Shown here one piece after another: positions 32,973 through 43,162 of a stretch of DNA of 64,000 nucleotides. The stretch is from Panulirus ornatus (lineage: Eukaryota; Arthropoda; Malacostraca; Decapoda; Palinuridae): assembly GCF_036320965.1 (NCBI RefSeq), contig NC_092225.1, forward strand, positions 39,450,186 through 39,514,185. The letters are read 5' to 3'. Every line of letters begins with the position of its first letter. The first letter of the stretch is position 1. Both the position numbers and the translations under genes were made by a program. The notes beneath the pieces were generated by a model. The model searched no databases, had not been told where the DNA came from, and worked only from the letters and a program-made list of their open reading frames with translations.

Positions 32973-35487
32973 GACACAAGAGAGAAATATATCAGTCAGT
33001 TGATATACATCGAAGAGACGAAACTAAGACGCCATTTGGTAAACATATGATTGTCCAAAACATACAACGAGCCTTCATAAACTTATCATTTTACAAATCT
33101 TATCAACAATAAAGTTATCTAATTTTTACAGACCATCACTAATATTAAGATTATAATTCTTTGTGTATTTAATAACAGAAGATTTAATGATATTTCTTTT
33201 GGTAATAGAGTTAGAGTTAACAACTGAGATGGCGTTACTCCAGTCTATACAATGATCATAGTTTTTAACATGATTAAACAAGGCATTTGATTCTTGTCCC
33301 GTTCTTATACTATATTTATCTTGCTTAATTCTAACAGAAAGATCCTAACCAGGTTGACCAACATAAAATTTATCACAGTTTCCCCAAGGAACTTTATAGA
33401 TGCAACCAAGAGAATTTTCTGGTGAATTCCTGATTAAGATATTCTTTATAGTATTATTGTTGCTAAAGGCAACATTTACATTAAAGGATTTAAGCAACAT
33501 GGGAAGCAAAGTGAAATTATTATCAAAAGGGAGAACTAAAAGCTTCTTGGAGTCAATGGGAGGGATTGGGCTCTACTGTATAAAATAATATCTTTGCTAA
33601 CATAAGGGATTTATCAATGAAAGATCTAGGGTACTTTAACTGAGATCCAATGGAATATATCTTCTCAAACTCATCATCATTAAACTTTGGACTGCAAATA
33701 CGTAATGCCTTTAGGAACATAGATTGAAATGATGAAAATTTAACTCTGTCATATTGAGATGAGTAATAATGGATATATGAGAATACATGTGTGGGTTTTC
33801 TGTATATGCTAAACTTAAACTTGTTTCCTTGTCTATGGGTCATGCAATCTAAAAATGGTAACATACCATTATTTTCATTTTCTACAGTAAATTTGATGGA
33901 AGATAATAAATTGTTAAGTAAGGGGAGAAATATTTGTAAATTTTCATTTGTTGGCCAAACACAAAGAACATCATCTACATACGTAAACCAAATTGCATTA
34001 GAAGGTAAGATATCCTTTAGTAATTTTGTTTCAAAAAATTCCATATAAAGATTGCTTAGTACAGGTGAAGGAGGGTTACCCATCGCCATACCAAATTTTT
34101 GAGCATAATAATCTCCATTGAATTGAAATACACAGTCTTTTATACACAATTTCATCAGTTCAATGAAATTAGACTTTGAAACAGGTAAATGAATATCATC
34201 TAAGACATCAAATAAATATTCTAAAAGGTCATCAACTAGAACTTTAGTGAAAAGTGAGAAAACATCAAAGCTAACTAGTTTGAAATCAAAATGAATATTG
34301 ATATTGTTTAGATTATTGACTAAATCTACATTGTTCATGATATTAGAATTTGATACCTTACCCACTAAAGGGCTTTATAAGGAAACTAACCATTTTGATA
34401 ATTTATATGTGACGGAGCCTACTGAACTCACTATAGGTCTTGCTGGAAAATTTTGTTTATGTGTTTTGATAAGTCCATACATGTATGGCAATGAAGGGGA
34501 CAAAGATGATAAATTTTTGATAAGAGAAATGTTACCTTTCAAGAAGAACTTCATTTCTTTATTGAAGTGAGAATTAACTGCTTCTAGGGATTTTTACTAA
34601 TTTTAGAATATGTTTTGTTATCATTTAGATCATTCATTTTAGATAAATATTTACTTTTGTCTAAAATCACAATAGGGTTAGCCTTTTCTGCTTTAGTAAT
34701 ATGTATATCCTAGTCTTTTTTCTAAGTGTTAATAGCTCTTATGAATCTTTTAGGGCAATTAGCTTCCACTGGTTTTGACAAACTGTCATACACTAAACCC
34801 TTGCAAATATCAAAATCATCATTACTTAAATTACCGTATTTTTCTAAATTACAAAAGGACTTTGTGACATCAACACAGATGGCTTCTCTGTTAGAGCATC
34901 CAAAAGTTAAACCATAGCCTAATGCACACAAGGAATCTTTATCTAGTTGTTTCTTAGACAGGTTTACCACAAAAGATAGGTTTGTGTTCTTGGTCCAGTC
35001 GCTGTTTTCAATAAGATGGTCCAACTTACGATTTAGTGACACTTGTAGCCCCTTACGTTCTCTCCCTAATTCATCATAGCAAGAGTCCAACATCCGGTTC
35101 TTCCAGTGTGTCGGTATTGTCATTTGAAAGGCACGTTTCTTCTCTCTTCAAAAGCGAAAAGCCTCCTCCATTTCAAGTTTCTTTGATTCAATATTTCTTT
35201 TTAAAACAACATTTTGAAATTGGTCAAATGGCCGACCAGACAGCTGCAACAAACGTTGAGATAGGACAGATCTTGGCATCACTTGTTCATCAAGGCATTT
35301 CCTATGGATTTCAAATCGTCACTTCAGTTGGTGAGCCTTGATTAGCGATTTGGAGAAAGCAGTAACGAAATGAGAAATTCCAGGATAGTTTGTAGAGAAG
35401 CAATAGAAGAGCCGTGTGGAATCCATTTTGCATGTGATCCAAATATTCCAATGAGTCCACTGGGAAAATGAAACACGAAAAGGTCCC
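32936..35487 (-). mobile_element. PLE monomer 8 (about 2.55 kb)
   Basis: N-terminal domain 34722-35123 and upstream (THWKNRMLDSCYDELG, FGCSNREAICVDV), close to unit 0. RT is open over 270 codons (33553-34365): FDVFSLFTKVLVDD, AMGNPPSPVLSNLYMEFF, YVDD at 33970-33981. The C-terminal half matches monomer 5. GIY-YIG (about 33080-33520) has a stop in place of the lysine of the VGQxGK motif (TAG on the minus strand near 33347). It is a pseudogene. Confidence 0.85.
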
Positions 35488-35524
35488 AAGTGCACTTTCG
35501 TGTAATAAATACATCATCAGGGGA
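35484..35524 (-). ncRNA. Hammerhead ribozyme-like motif 9
   Basis: Core CTGATGA and GAAA intact; stem I TCCC/GGGA; stem III AGTGCACT; predicted cut between 35488 and 35487. Confidence 0.7.
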
Positions 35525-38026
35525 GACACAAGAGAGAAATATAACAGTCAGTTGATATACATCGAAGAGACGAAGCTAGGACGCCATTTGGTGAACATGT
35601 GATTGTCCAAAACATACAACGAGCGTTCATAAACTTATCTTAAACATCTTATCAACAATAAAGTTATCTAATTTGTACAGACCATCACTAATATGAAGAT
35701 TATATTTCTTTGTGTATTTGATAATGGAAGATTCAATTATATTTCTCTTGGTAATAGAGTTAGAGTTAACAACTGAGATACTGTTACTCCAGTCAATACA
35801 ATTATCATAGTTTTTAACATGATTAAACAAGGCATTTGATTCTTGTCCCGTTCTTATACTATATCTATGTTGCTTAAGTCTAACAGAAAGATCCTTACCA
35901 GTCTGACCAACATAAAATTCATCATAGTTTCCACAAGTAACTTTATAGATGCAACCAAGAGAATTTTCTGATGAATTCCTTAGTAAGATATTCTTTATAG
36001 TATTATTGTTGCTAAAGGCAACATTTACATTAAAGGATTTAAGCAACATGGGAAGCAAAGTAAAATTATTATTAAAAGGGAGAACTAAAAGATTCTTGGT
36101 GTCAATGGGAGGTTTGGGCTCAACTCTATAAAATGATTTCTTTGTTAACTTAAGGATTTATCAATGATAGATCTAGGGTACTTTAACTTAGATCCAATAG
36201 AATATATCTTCTCAAACTCATCATCAATAAACTCTGAACTGCAAATACTTAGTGCCCTTAGGAACATAGATTGAAATGATGATTATTTAACTCTGTCATG
36301 TTGAGATGAGTAATAATGGATATATGAGCATACATTGGTTGGTTTTCTGTATATGCTAAACTTAAACTTGTTTCCTTGTCTATGGATCGTGCAATCTAAA
36401 AACGGGAAAATACCATTATTTTCATTTTCTACAGTAAATTTGATTGAAGGTACGGAATTGTTAAGTAAGGGGAGAAATATTTGTAAATTTTCATTTGTTG
36501 GCCAAACACAAAGAACATCATCTACATACCTAAACCAAATTGCATTAGATGGTAAGATATCCTTTAGTAATTTTGTTTCAAAAAATTCCATATAAAGATT
36601 ACTTAGTATAGGTGAAAGGGGGTTACCCATCGCCATACCAAATTTTTGAGCATAATGATCTCCATTAAATTGATATACAGGGTCTTTTATACACAATTTT
36701 ATTAGTTCAGTGAAATTAGACTTTGAAACAGGTAAATGAATATCATCCAAGACATCAAATAAATATTCTAAAAGGTCATCAACTGGAACTTTAGTGAAAA
36801 GTGAGGAAACATCAAGGCTAACTAGTTTGAAATCAAAATTAACATTGATATTGTTTAGATTATTGACTGAATCAACATTGTTCATGATATTAGAATTTGA
36901 TACCTTACCCACTAAAGGGTTTAATAAGGAAACTAATCATTTTGATAATTTATATGTGATGGAGCCTACTGAACTTACTATAGGTCTTGCTGGAAAATTT
37001 TGTTTATGTGTTTTGATAAGTCCATACATATATGGCAATGAGGGGACAAAGATGACAAATTTTTGATAAGAGAAATGTTACTTTTCAACAACAACTTCAT
37101 TGAGAATTTCAGTGAGAATTAACTGCTTCTAAGAGATATTTACTAAGTTTAGATTATGTTGTGTTATCATTTAGATCATTCATTTTATATAAATAGTTAC
37201 TTTTGTCTAAAATCACAACAGTGTAAGTCTTTTCTGCTTTAGTAATATGTATATCCTTGTCTTTTCTAAGGTGTTAATAGCTCTTATGAATCTTTTAGGG
37301 CAATTACCTTCCACTGGTTTTGACAAACTGGCATACACTAAACCCTTGCAAATATTAATATCATCATTACTTAAATTACTGTATTTTTCTAAATTACTTA
37401 AGGACTTTTTGACATCAACACAGCTGGTTTCCCTGTTAGAGCACACAAAACATAAACCATAGCCTAATGCACACAAGGAATCTTTATCTAGTTGTTTATT
37501 AGACAGGTTTACCACAAAAGATGTGTTTGTGTTCTTGGTCCAGCCGCTGTTTTCAATAAGATGGTCCAACTTACGATTTAGTGACACTTGTAGCCGATTA
37601 CGTTCTTTCCTTAATTCATCATAGCAAGAGTCCAACATCCGGTTCTTCCAGTGTGTCGGTATTGTCATTTAAAAGGAAAGTTTCTTCTCTCTTGAAATGC
37701 GTGAAGCCTCCTCCATTTCAAGTTTCTTTAATTCAATATTTTTCTTTAAAATAATATTTTGAAATTGGTCAAATGGCCGACCAGAGAGCTGCAACAAGAC
37801 GTTGAGGTAGGACAGATCTTGGCATCACTTGTTCATCAAGGCGGGTCCTAAGGAATTCAAATCGTAACTTTAGTGTGTGAGCCTTGATTAGCGATTTGGA
37901 GAAAGCAGTAACGAAAGGAGAAAGTCCAGGACAGTTTGTAGAGAAATAATAGAAGAGCTGTGTGGAATCCATGTTGTAAAGGATCACAATTATGCGCGTG
38001 ATCAAGATATTCGTATGAGTCCACAG
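35488..38026 (-). mobile_element. PLE monomer 9 (about 2.54 kb)
   Basis: N-terminal domain 37213-37668 (THWKNRMLDSCYDELRK, FVCSNRETSCVDV), RT 36283-36912 open for 209 codons (LDVSSLFTKVPVDD, AMGNPLSPILSNLYMEFF, YVDD at 36517-36528), GIY-YIG 35627-36058 (KVTCGNYDEFYVGQTGK; the second cysteine is replaced by Tyr). Its 5' leader and hammerhead are missing because of a deletion at about 38026, where its N-terminus is fused to the end of monomer 10. Confidence 0.85.
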
Positions 38027-39094
38027 ACCATCACTAATATTAAGATCATAATTCTTTGTGTATTTAATAATAGAAGATTCAATGATATTTCTTTTGGTAA
38101 TAGAGTTAGAGTTAACAACTGAGATGGCGTTACTCCAGTCTATACAATGATCATAGTTTTCAACATGATTAAACAAGGCATTTGATTCTTGTCCCGTTCT
38201 TATACTATATTTATGTTGCTTAAGTCTAACGGAAAGATCCTTACCAGTCTGACCAACATAAAATTTATCACAGTTTCCACAAGGAACTTTATAGATGCAA
38301 CCAAGAGAATTTTCTGGTGAATTCTTGATTAAGATATTCTTTATAGTATTATTGTTGCTAAAGGCAACATTTACATTAAAGGATTTAAGCAACATGGGAA
38401 GCAAAGTGAAATTACTTATAAAAGTGAGAACAAAAAGATTCTTCGTGTCAATGGGAGGTTTGGGCTCAACTCTATAAAATGATTTCTTTGCTAACTTAAG
38501 GGATTTATCAATGAAAGATCTAGGGTACTTTAACTTAGATCCAATAGCATATATCTTCTCAAACTCATCATAAATAAACTCTGGACTGCAAATACGTAAT
38601 GCCCTTAGGAACATAGATTGAGATGATGATAATTTAACTCTGTCATGTTGAGATGAGTAATAATGGATATATGAGCATACATTGGTGGGTTTTCTGTATA
38701 TGCTAAACGTAAACTTGTTTCCTTGTCTATGGATCATGCAATCTAAAAATGGTAACATACCAATATTTTCATTTTCTACAGTAAATTTGATGGAAGGTAC
38801 TAAATTGTTAAGTGAGCGGAGAAACATTTGTAAATTTTCATTTGTTGGACAAACACAAAGAACATCTACATACCTAAACCAAATTCCATTAGAAGGTAAG
38901 ATATCCTTTAGTAATTTTGTTTCAAAAACTTCCATATAAAGTTTACTTAGTTCAGATGAAAGAGGGTTACCTATTGCCATACCAAATTTTTGAGCATAAT
39001 AATCTCCATTAAATTGAAATACACAATCTTTTATACACAATTTTATCAGTTCAATGAAATTAGACTTTGAAACAGGTAAATGAATATCATCCAA
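37769..39094 (-). pseudogene. Fused PLE frame: RT/GIY-YIG of monomer 10 joined to N-terminus of monomer 9
   Basis: One open minus-strand frame of 441 codons. It runs from RT (DDIHLPVSKSNFIELIK) through a damaged catalytic site (RYVDVLCV instead of RYVDDVLCV, a 3-nt deletion near 38866) and the complete GIY-YIG ([42 protein letters not shown]). After NISDGL it continues directly as WTHTNILITRIIVIL..MDSTQLFYYFS, the N-terminus of the next unit. About 250 bp of spacer with the hammerhead has been lost in frame. The missing Asp should abolish RT activity. Confidence 0.8.
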
Positions 39095-40323
39095 GACATC
39101 AAATAGATATTCTAAAAGGTCATGAACTAGAACTTTAGTGAAAATTTAGGAAACATCAAAGCTAACTAGTTTGAAATCGAAATCAATATTGATATTGTAT
39201 AGCTTATTGACTAAATCTACATAGTTCATGATATTAGAATTTGATACCTTACACACTAAAGGGTTTAATAAGGAAACTAACCATTTTTATAATTTATATG
39301 TGATGGAGCCTACTGAACTCACTATAGGTCTTGCTGGAAAATTTTGTTTATGTGTTTTGATAAGTCCGTACATATATGGCAATGAGTGGACAAAGATGAC
39401 AAATTTTTGATAAGAGAAATGTTACCTTTAACCAACAACTTCATTTCTTTATTGAAGTGAGAATTAACTGCTTTAAGGGATTTTCACTAAGTTTAGAATA
39501 TGTTGTGTTATCATTTAGATCATACATTTTAGATAAATAGTTACTTTTGTCTAAAATCACAACAGTGTTACCCTTATCTGCTTTGGTAATATGTATATCC
39601 TTGTCTTTTTTTAAGGTGTTAATAGCTCCTATGAATCTTTTAGGGCAATTAACTTCCAGTGGTTTTGACAAAATTGCATACACTATACCCTTGCAAATAT
39701 TAATATCATCATTACATAAATTACTGTATTTTTCTAAACTACAAAATGACTTTGTGATATCAACACAGCTGGCTTCTCTGTTACAGCACACAAAAGTTCA
39801 ACCATAGCCTAATGCACACAAGGAATCTTTATCTAGTTGTTTATTAGACAGGTTTACCACAAATGATGGGTTTGTGTTCTTGGTCCAGTCGGTGTTTTCA
39901 GTAAGATGGTCCAACTTACGATTTAGTGACACTTGTAGCCTATTACGTTATTTCCTTAATTCATCATAGCAATAGTCCAACATCCGGTTCTTCCAGTGTG
40001 TCGGTATTGTCATTTGAAAGGCACGTCTCTTCTCTCTTGAAATGTGAAAAGTCTCCTCCATTTCAAGTTTCTTTAATTCAATATTTTTCTTTAAAATAAT
40101 ATTTTGAAATTGGTCAAATGGCCGACCAGACAGCTGCAACAAACGTTGAGTTAGGACAGATCTTGGCATCACTTAACTTAAGTTGGTGAGGTTGGATAAG
40201 TGATTTGAAGAAAGCAATAACGAAAGGAGAAAGTCCAGGACAGCTTGTAGAGAAGTAATAGAAGCGCCGTGTGGAATCCATGTTGGAAAGGATCACAATG
40301 TTGCGCGTGATCAAGATATTCCT
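38027..40323 (-). mobile_element. PLE monomer 10, 5'-truncated right end of the array
   Basis: The upstream-most minus-strand unit. N-terminal pieces 40114-40332 and 39948-40172 are separated by a deletion of roughly 60 bp near 40175 that removes LRFEFRRKCLDEQV-like sequence. The next pieces are 39441-39791 and then RT/GIY-YIG in the fused frame 37769-39094. It starts at RNILITRNIV, so its leader and any 5' hammerhead are gone, replaced by an inverted PLE fragment. Confidence 0.83.
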
Positions 40324-40960
40324 AATAACCAACTAGATAAAGATTCCTTGTGTGCATTAGGCTATGGAGAAGGCAGCTGTGTTGATGTCAGAAAGTCTTT
40401 TTGTAATTTAGAAAAATACAGTAATTTAAGTAATGCTGATATTAATATTTGCAAGGGTTTAGAGTATGCCAGTTTGTCAAAACCAGTGGAAGCTCATTGC
40501 CCTAAAAGATTCATAAGAGCTATTAACACCTTAAAAAAGACAAGGATATACATATTACTGAAGCAGATAAGGCTAACACTGTTGTGATTTTAGACAAAAG
40601 TAACTATTTATCTAAAATGAATGATATTCTAAATGATAACAGTACATATTCTAAACTTAGTAAAAATCCCTTAGAAGCAGTTAATTCTCACTTCAATAAA
40701 GAAATGAAGTTATTGCTGACACGTAACATTTCTCTTATCAAAAATTTCTCATCTTCGTCCCCTTCATTGCCATATGTATATTGACTTATCAAAACACAAG
40801 AAGAAAATTTTCCAGCTAGACCTATAGTGAGTTCAGTAGGCTCAATCACATATAAATTATCAAAATGGTCAGTTTCCTTAGTAAGCCCTTTAGTAGGTAA
40901 GATATCAAATTCTAATATCATGAACAATGTAGATTTAGTCAATAAGCTAAACGACATCAA
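40324..40960 (+). mobile_element. Inverted PLE fragment, head to head with monomer 10
   Basis: The only PLE sequence on the plus strand. It starts NNQLDKDSLCALGYG with no N-terminal 150 residues. It runs through CVDVRKSFCNLEKYSNL, CPKRFIRAINTLKK, MILDKSNYLSKMND and SSVGSITYKLSKWSVSL to NKLNDIN, and is then cut by (TA)n at 40961. Frameshifts lie near 40540 and 40785. Its orientation marks a rearrangement at the array edge. Confidence 0.83.
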
Positions 40961-41007
40961 TATATATATATATATATATATATATTATTTTTTTTTTTTT
41001 TTTTTTT
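40961..41007. repeat. (TA)n plus T-run
   Basis: A TA run (40961-40986) followed by a T-run of about 20, the reverse complement of the A-run that ends the LINE tail. Confidence 0.93.
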
Positions 41008-42395
41008 ATACTTTGTCGCTGTCTCCCGCGTTTGCGAGGTAGCGTAAGGAAACAGACGAAAGAAATGGCCCCCCCCCCCCCATACACATGTACATACACA
41101 CGTCCACACACGCAAATATACATACCTACACAGCTTTCCATGGTTTACCCCAGACGCTTCACATGCCTTGCTTCAATCCACTGACAGCACGTCAACCCCT
41201 GTATACCACATGACTCCAATTCACTCTATTTCTTGCCCTCCTTTCACCCTCCTGCATGTTCAGGCCCCGATCACAAAAAATCTTTTTCACTCCATCTTTC
41301 CACCTCCAATTTAGTCTCCATCTTCTCCTCGTTCCCTCCACCTCCGACACATATATCCTCTTGGTCAATCTCTCCTCACTCATTCTCTCCATGTGCCCAA
41401 ACCATTTCAAAACACCCTCTTCTGCTCTCTCAACCACGCTCTTTTTATTTCCACACATCTCTCTTACCCTTACGTTACTTACTCGATCAAACCACCTCAC
41501 ACCACACATTGTCCTCAAACATCTCATTTCCAGCACATCCATCCTCCTGCGCACATCTCTATCCATAGCCCACGCCTCGCAACCATACAACATTGCTGGA
41601 ACCACTATTCCCTCAAACATACCCATTTTTGCTTTCCGAGATAATGTTCTCGACTTCCACACATTTTTCAAGGCTCCCAAAATTTTCGCCCCCTCCCCCA
41701 CCCTATGATCCACTTCCGCTTCCATGGTTCCATCCGCTGATAGATCCACTCCCAGATATCTAAAACACTTCACTTCCTCCAGTTTTTCTCCATTCAAACT
41801 CACCTCCCAATTGACTTGACCCTCACCCCTACTGTACCTAATAACCTTGCTCTTATTCACATTTACTCTCAACTTTCTTCTTCCACACACTTTACCAAAC
41901 TCAGTCACCAGCTTCTGCAGTTTCTCACATGAATCAGCCACCAGCGCTGTATCATCAGCGAACAACAACTGACTCACTTCCCAAGCTCTCTCATCCCCAA
42001 CAGACTTCATACTTGCCCCTCTTTCCAGGACTCTTGCATTTACCTCCCTTACAATCCCATCCATAAACAAATTAAACAACCATGGAGACATCACACACCC
42101 CTGCCGCAAACCTACATTCACTGAGAACCAATCACTTTCTTCTCTTCCTACACGTACACATGCCTTACATCCTCGATAAAAACTTTTCACTGCTTCTAAC
42201 AACTTGCCTCCCACACCATCTATTCTTAATACCTTCCACAGAGCATCTCTATCAACTCTATCATATGCCTTCTCCAGATCCATAAATGCTACATACAAAT
42301 CCATTTGCTTTTCTAAGTATTTCTCACATACATTCTTCAAAGCAAACACCTGATCCACACATCCTCTACCACTTCTGAAACCGCACTGCTCTTCC

Positions 42396-42398
<3 letters not shown>
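40985..42398 (-). mobile_element. LINE copy 11: 5'-truncated, open RT
   Basis: A minus-strand LINE with the terminal stem-loop (CGCGTTTGCG) and short 3' UTR (about 41008-41190), then one open frame. It is truncated at GEEQCGFRSGRG by (TA)n. The family TGA (41192-41194) ends the protein at VVYRG. Confidence 0.9.
41192..42397 (-). CDS. LINE reverse transcriptase, C-terminal ~401 residues (5'-truncated, open)
   Basis: The longest uninterrupted genuine LINE frame in the window. In order: FRSGRGCVDQVFALK, motif [18 protein letters not shown], motif B LRQGCVMSPWLFNLFMDG, motif C FADDTALVADSC (FADD at 41951-41962), motif [53 protein letters not shown], and a C-terminal RWRLNWRWKDG (a variant of GRPNWRWKDG). 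All three RT aspartates are present. It lacks the endonuclease and the first RT motifs, so any activity would be partial. Intactness over 400 codons points to a recent insertion. Confidence 0.87.

Positions 42399-42465
<67 letters not shown>
42399..42465. repeat. (TA)n microsatellite
   Basis: A TA run between the 5'-truncated ends of two LINE copies pointing away from each other. Confidence 0.96.
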
Positions 42466-42469
<4 letters not shown>

Positions 42470-43078
42470 GTGGTTCCAACAATGTTGTATGGTTGCGAGG
42501 CGTGGGCTATGGATAGAGTTGTGCGCAGGAGGATGGATGTGCTGGAAATGAGATGTTTCAGGACAACGTGTGGTGTGAGGTGGTTTGATCGAGTAAGTAA
42601 CGTAAGGGTAAGAGAGATGTGTGGAAATAAAAAGAGCGTGGTTGAGAGAGCAGAAGAGGGTGTTTTGAAATGGTTTGGGCACATGGAGAGAATGAGTGAG
42701 GAAAGATTGACCAAGAGGATATGTGTCGGAGGTGGAGGGAACGAGGAGACGAGGGAGACCAAATTGGAGGTGGAAAGATGGAGTGAAAAAGATTTTGTGT
42801 GATCGGGGCCTGAACATGCAGGAGGGTGAAAGGAGGGCAGGAATAGAGTGAATTGGATCGATGTGGTATACCGGGGTTGACGTGCTGTCAGCGGATTGAA
42901 TCAAGGGATATGAAGCGTCTGGGGTAAACTATGGAAAGCTGTGTAGTTATGTATATTTGCGTGTGTAGGCGTATGTATATACATGTGTATGGGGGTGGGT
43001 TGGGCCATTTCTTTCCTCTGTTTCCTTGCGCTACCTCGAAAACGCGGGAGACAGCGGCAAAAAAAAGAAAAAAAAAAA

Positions 43079-43079
<1 letters not shown>
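42466..43079 (+). mobile_element. LINE copy 12: C-terminal domain and 3' UTR
   Basis: Plus-strand fragment starting [17 protein letters not shown], through [13 protein letters not shown] and FGHMERMSEERL, with a 2-nt deletion near 42722 that shifts the frame. The short 3' UTR follows from about 42880, with the GTATGGGGGTGGGTTGGGCC block, the stem-loop tail (GCTACCTCGAAAACGCGGG) and an A/G-rich end at 43060-43080. Confidence 0.87.

Positions 43080-43158
<79 letters not shown>
43080..43158. repeat. (TA)n microsatellite
   Basis: A TA run joining the tails of LINE copies 12 and 13. Confidence 0.96.

Positions 43159-43162
<4 letters not shown>

Noticed and set aside
35036..35341. A 101-codon plus-strand frame in PLE monomer 8
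   Set aside because: It is antisense to the PLE N-terminal domain, and equivalent frames are not conserved in the other monomers.
15044..35524. Viroid or satellite-RNA origin for the hammerheads
   Set aside because: They sit at the same place in every PLE monomer, as known for this retroelement class; no other viroid-like feature is present.
14311..40323. CRISPR-like or simple satellite array
   Set aside because: The repeat unit is a 2.55-kb retroelement with RT and GIY-YIG domains, not short direct repeats with spacers.
14311..40323. LTR retrotransposon or integrated retrovirus
   Set aside because: No gag, protease, integrase or LTR termini; the RT motifs and GIY-YIG domain are Penelope-type.
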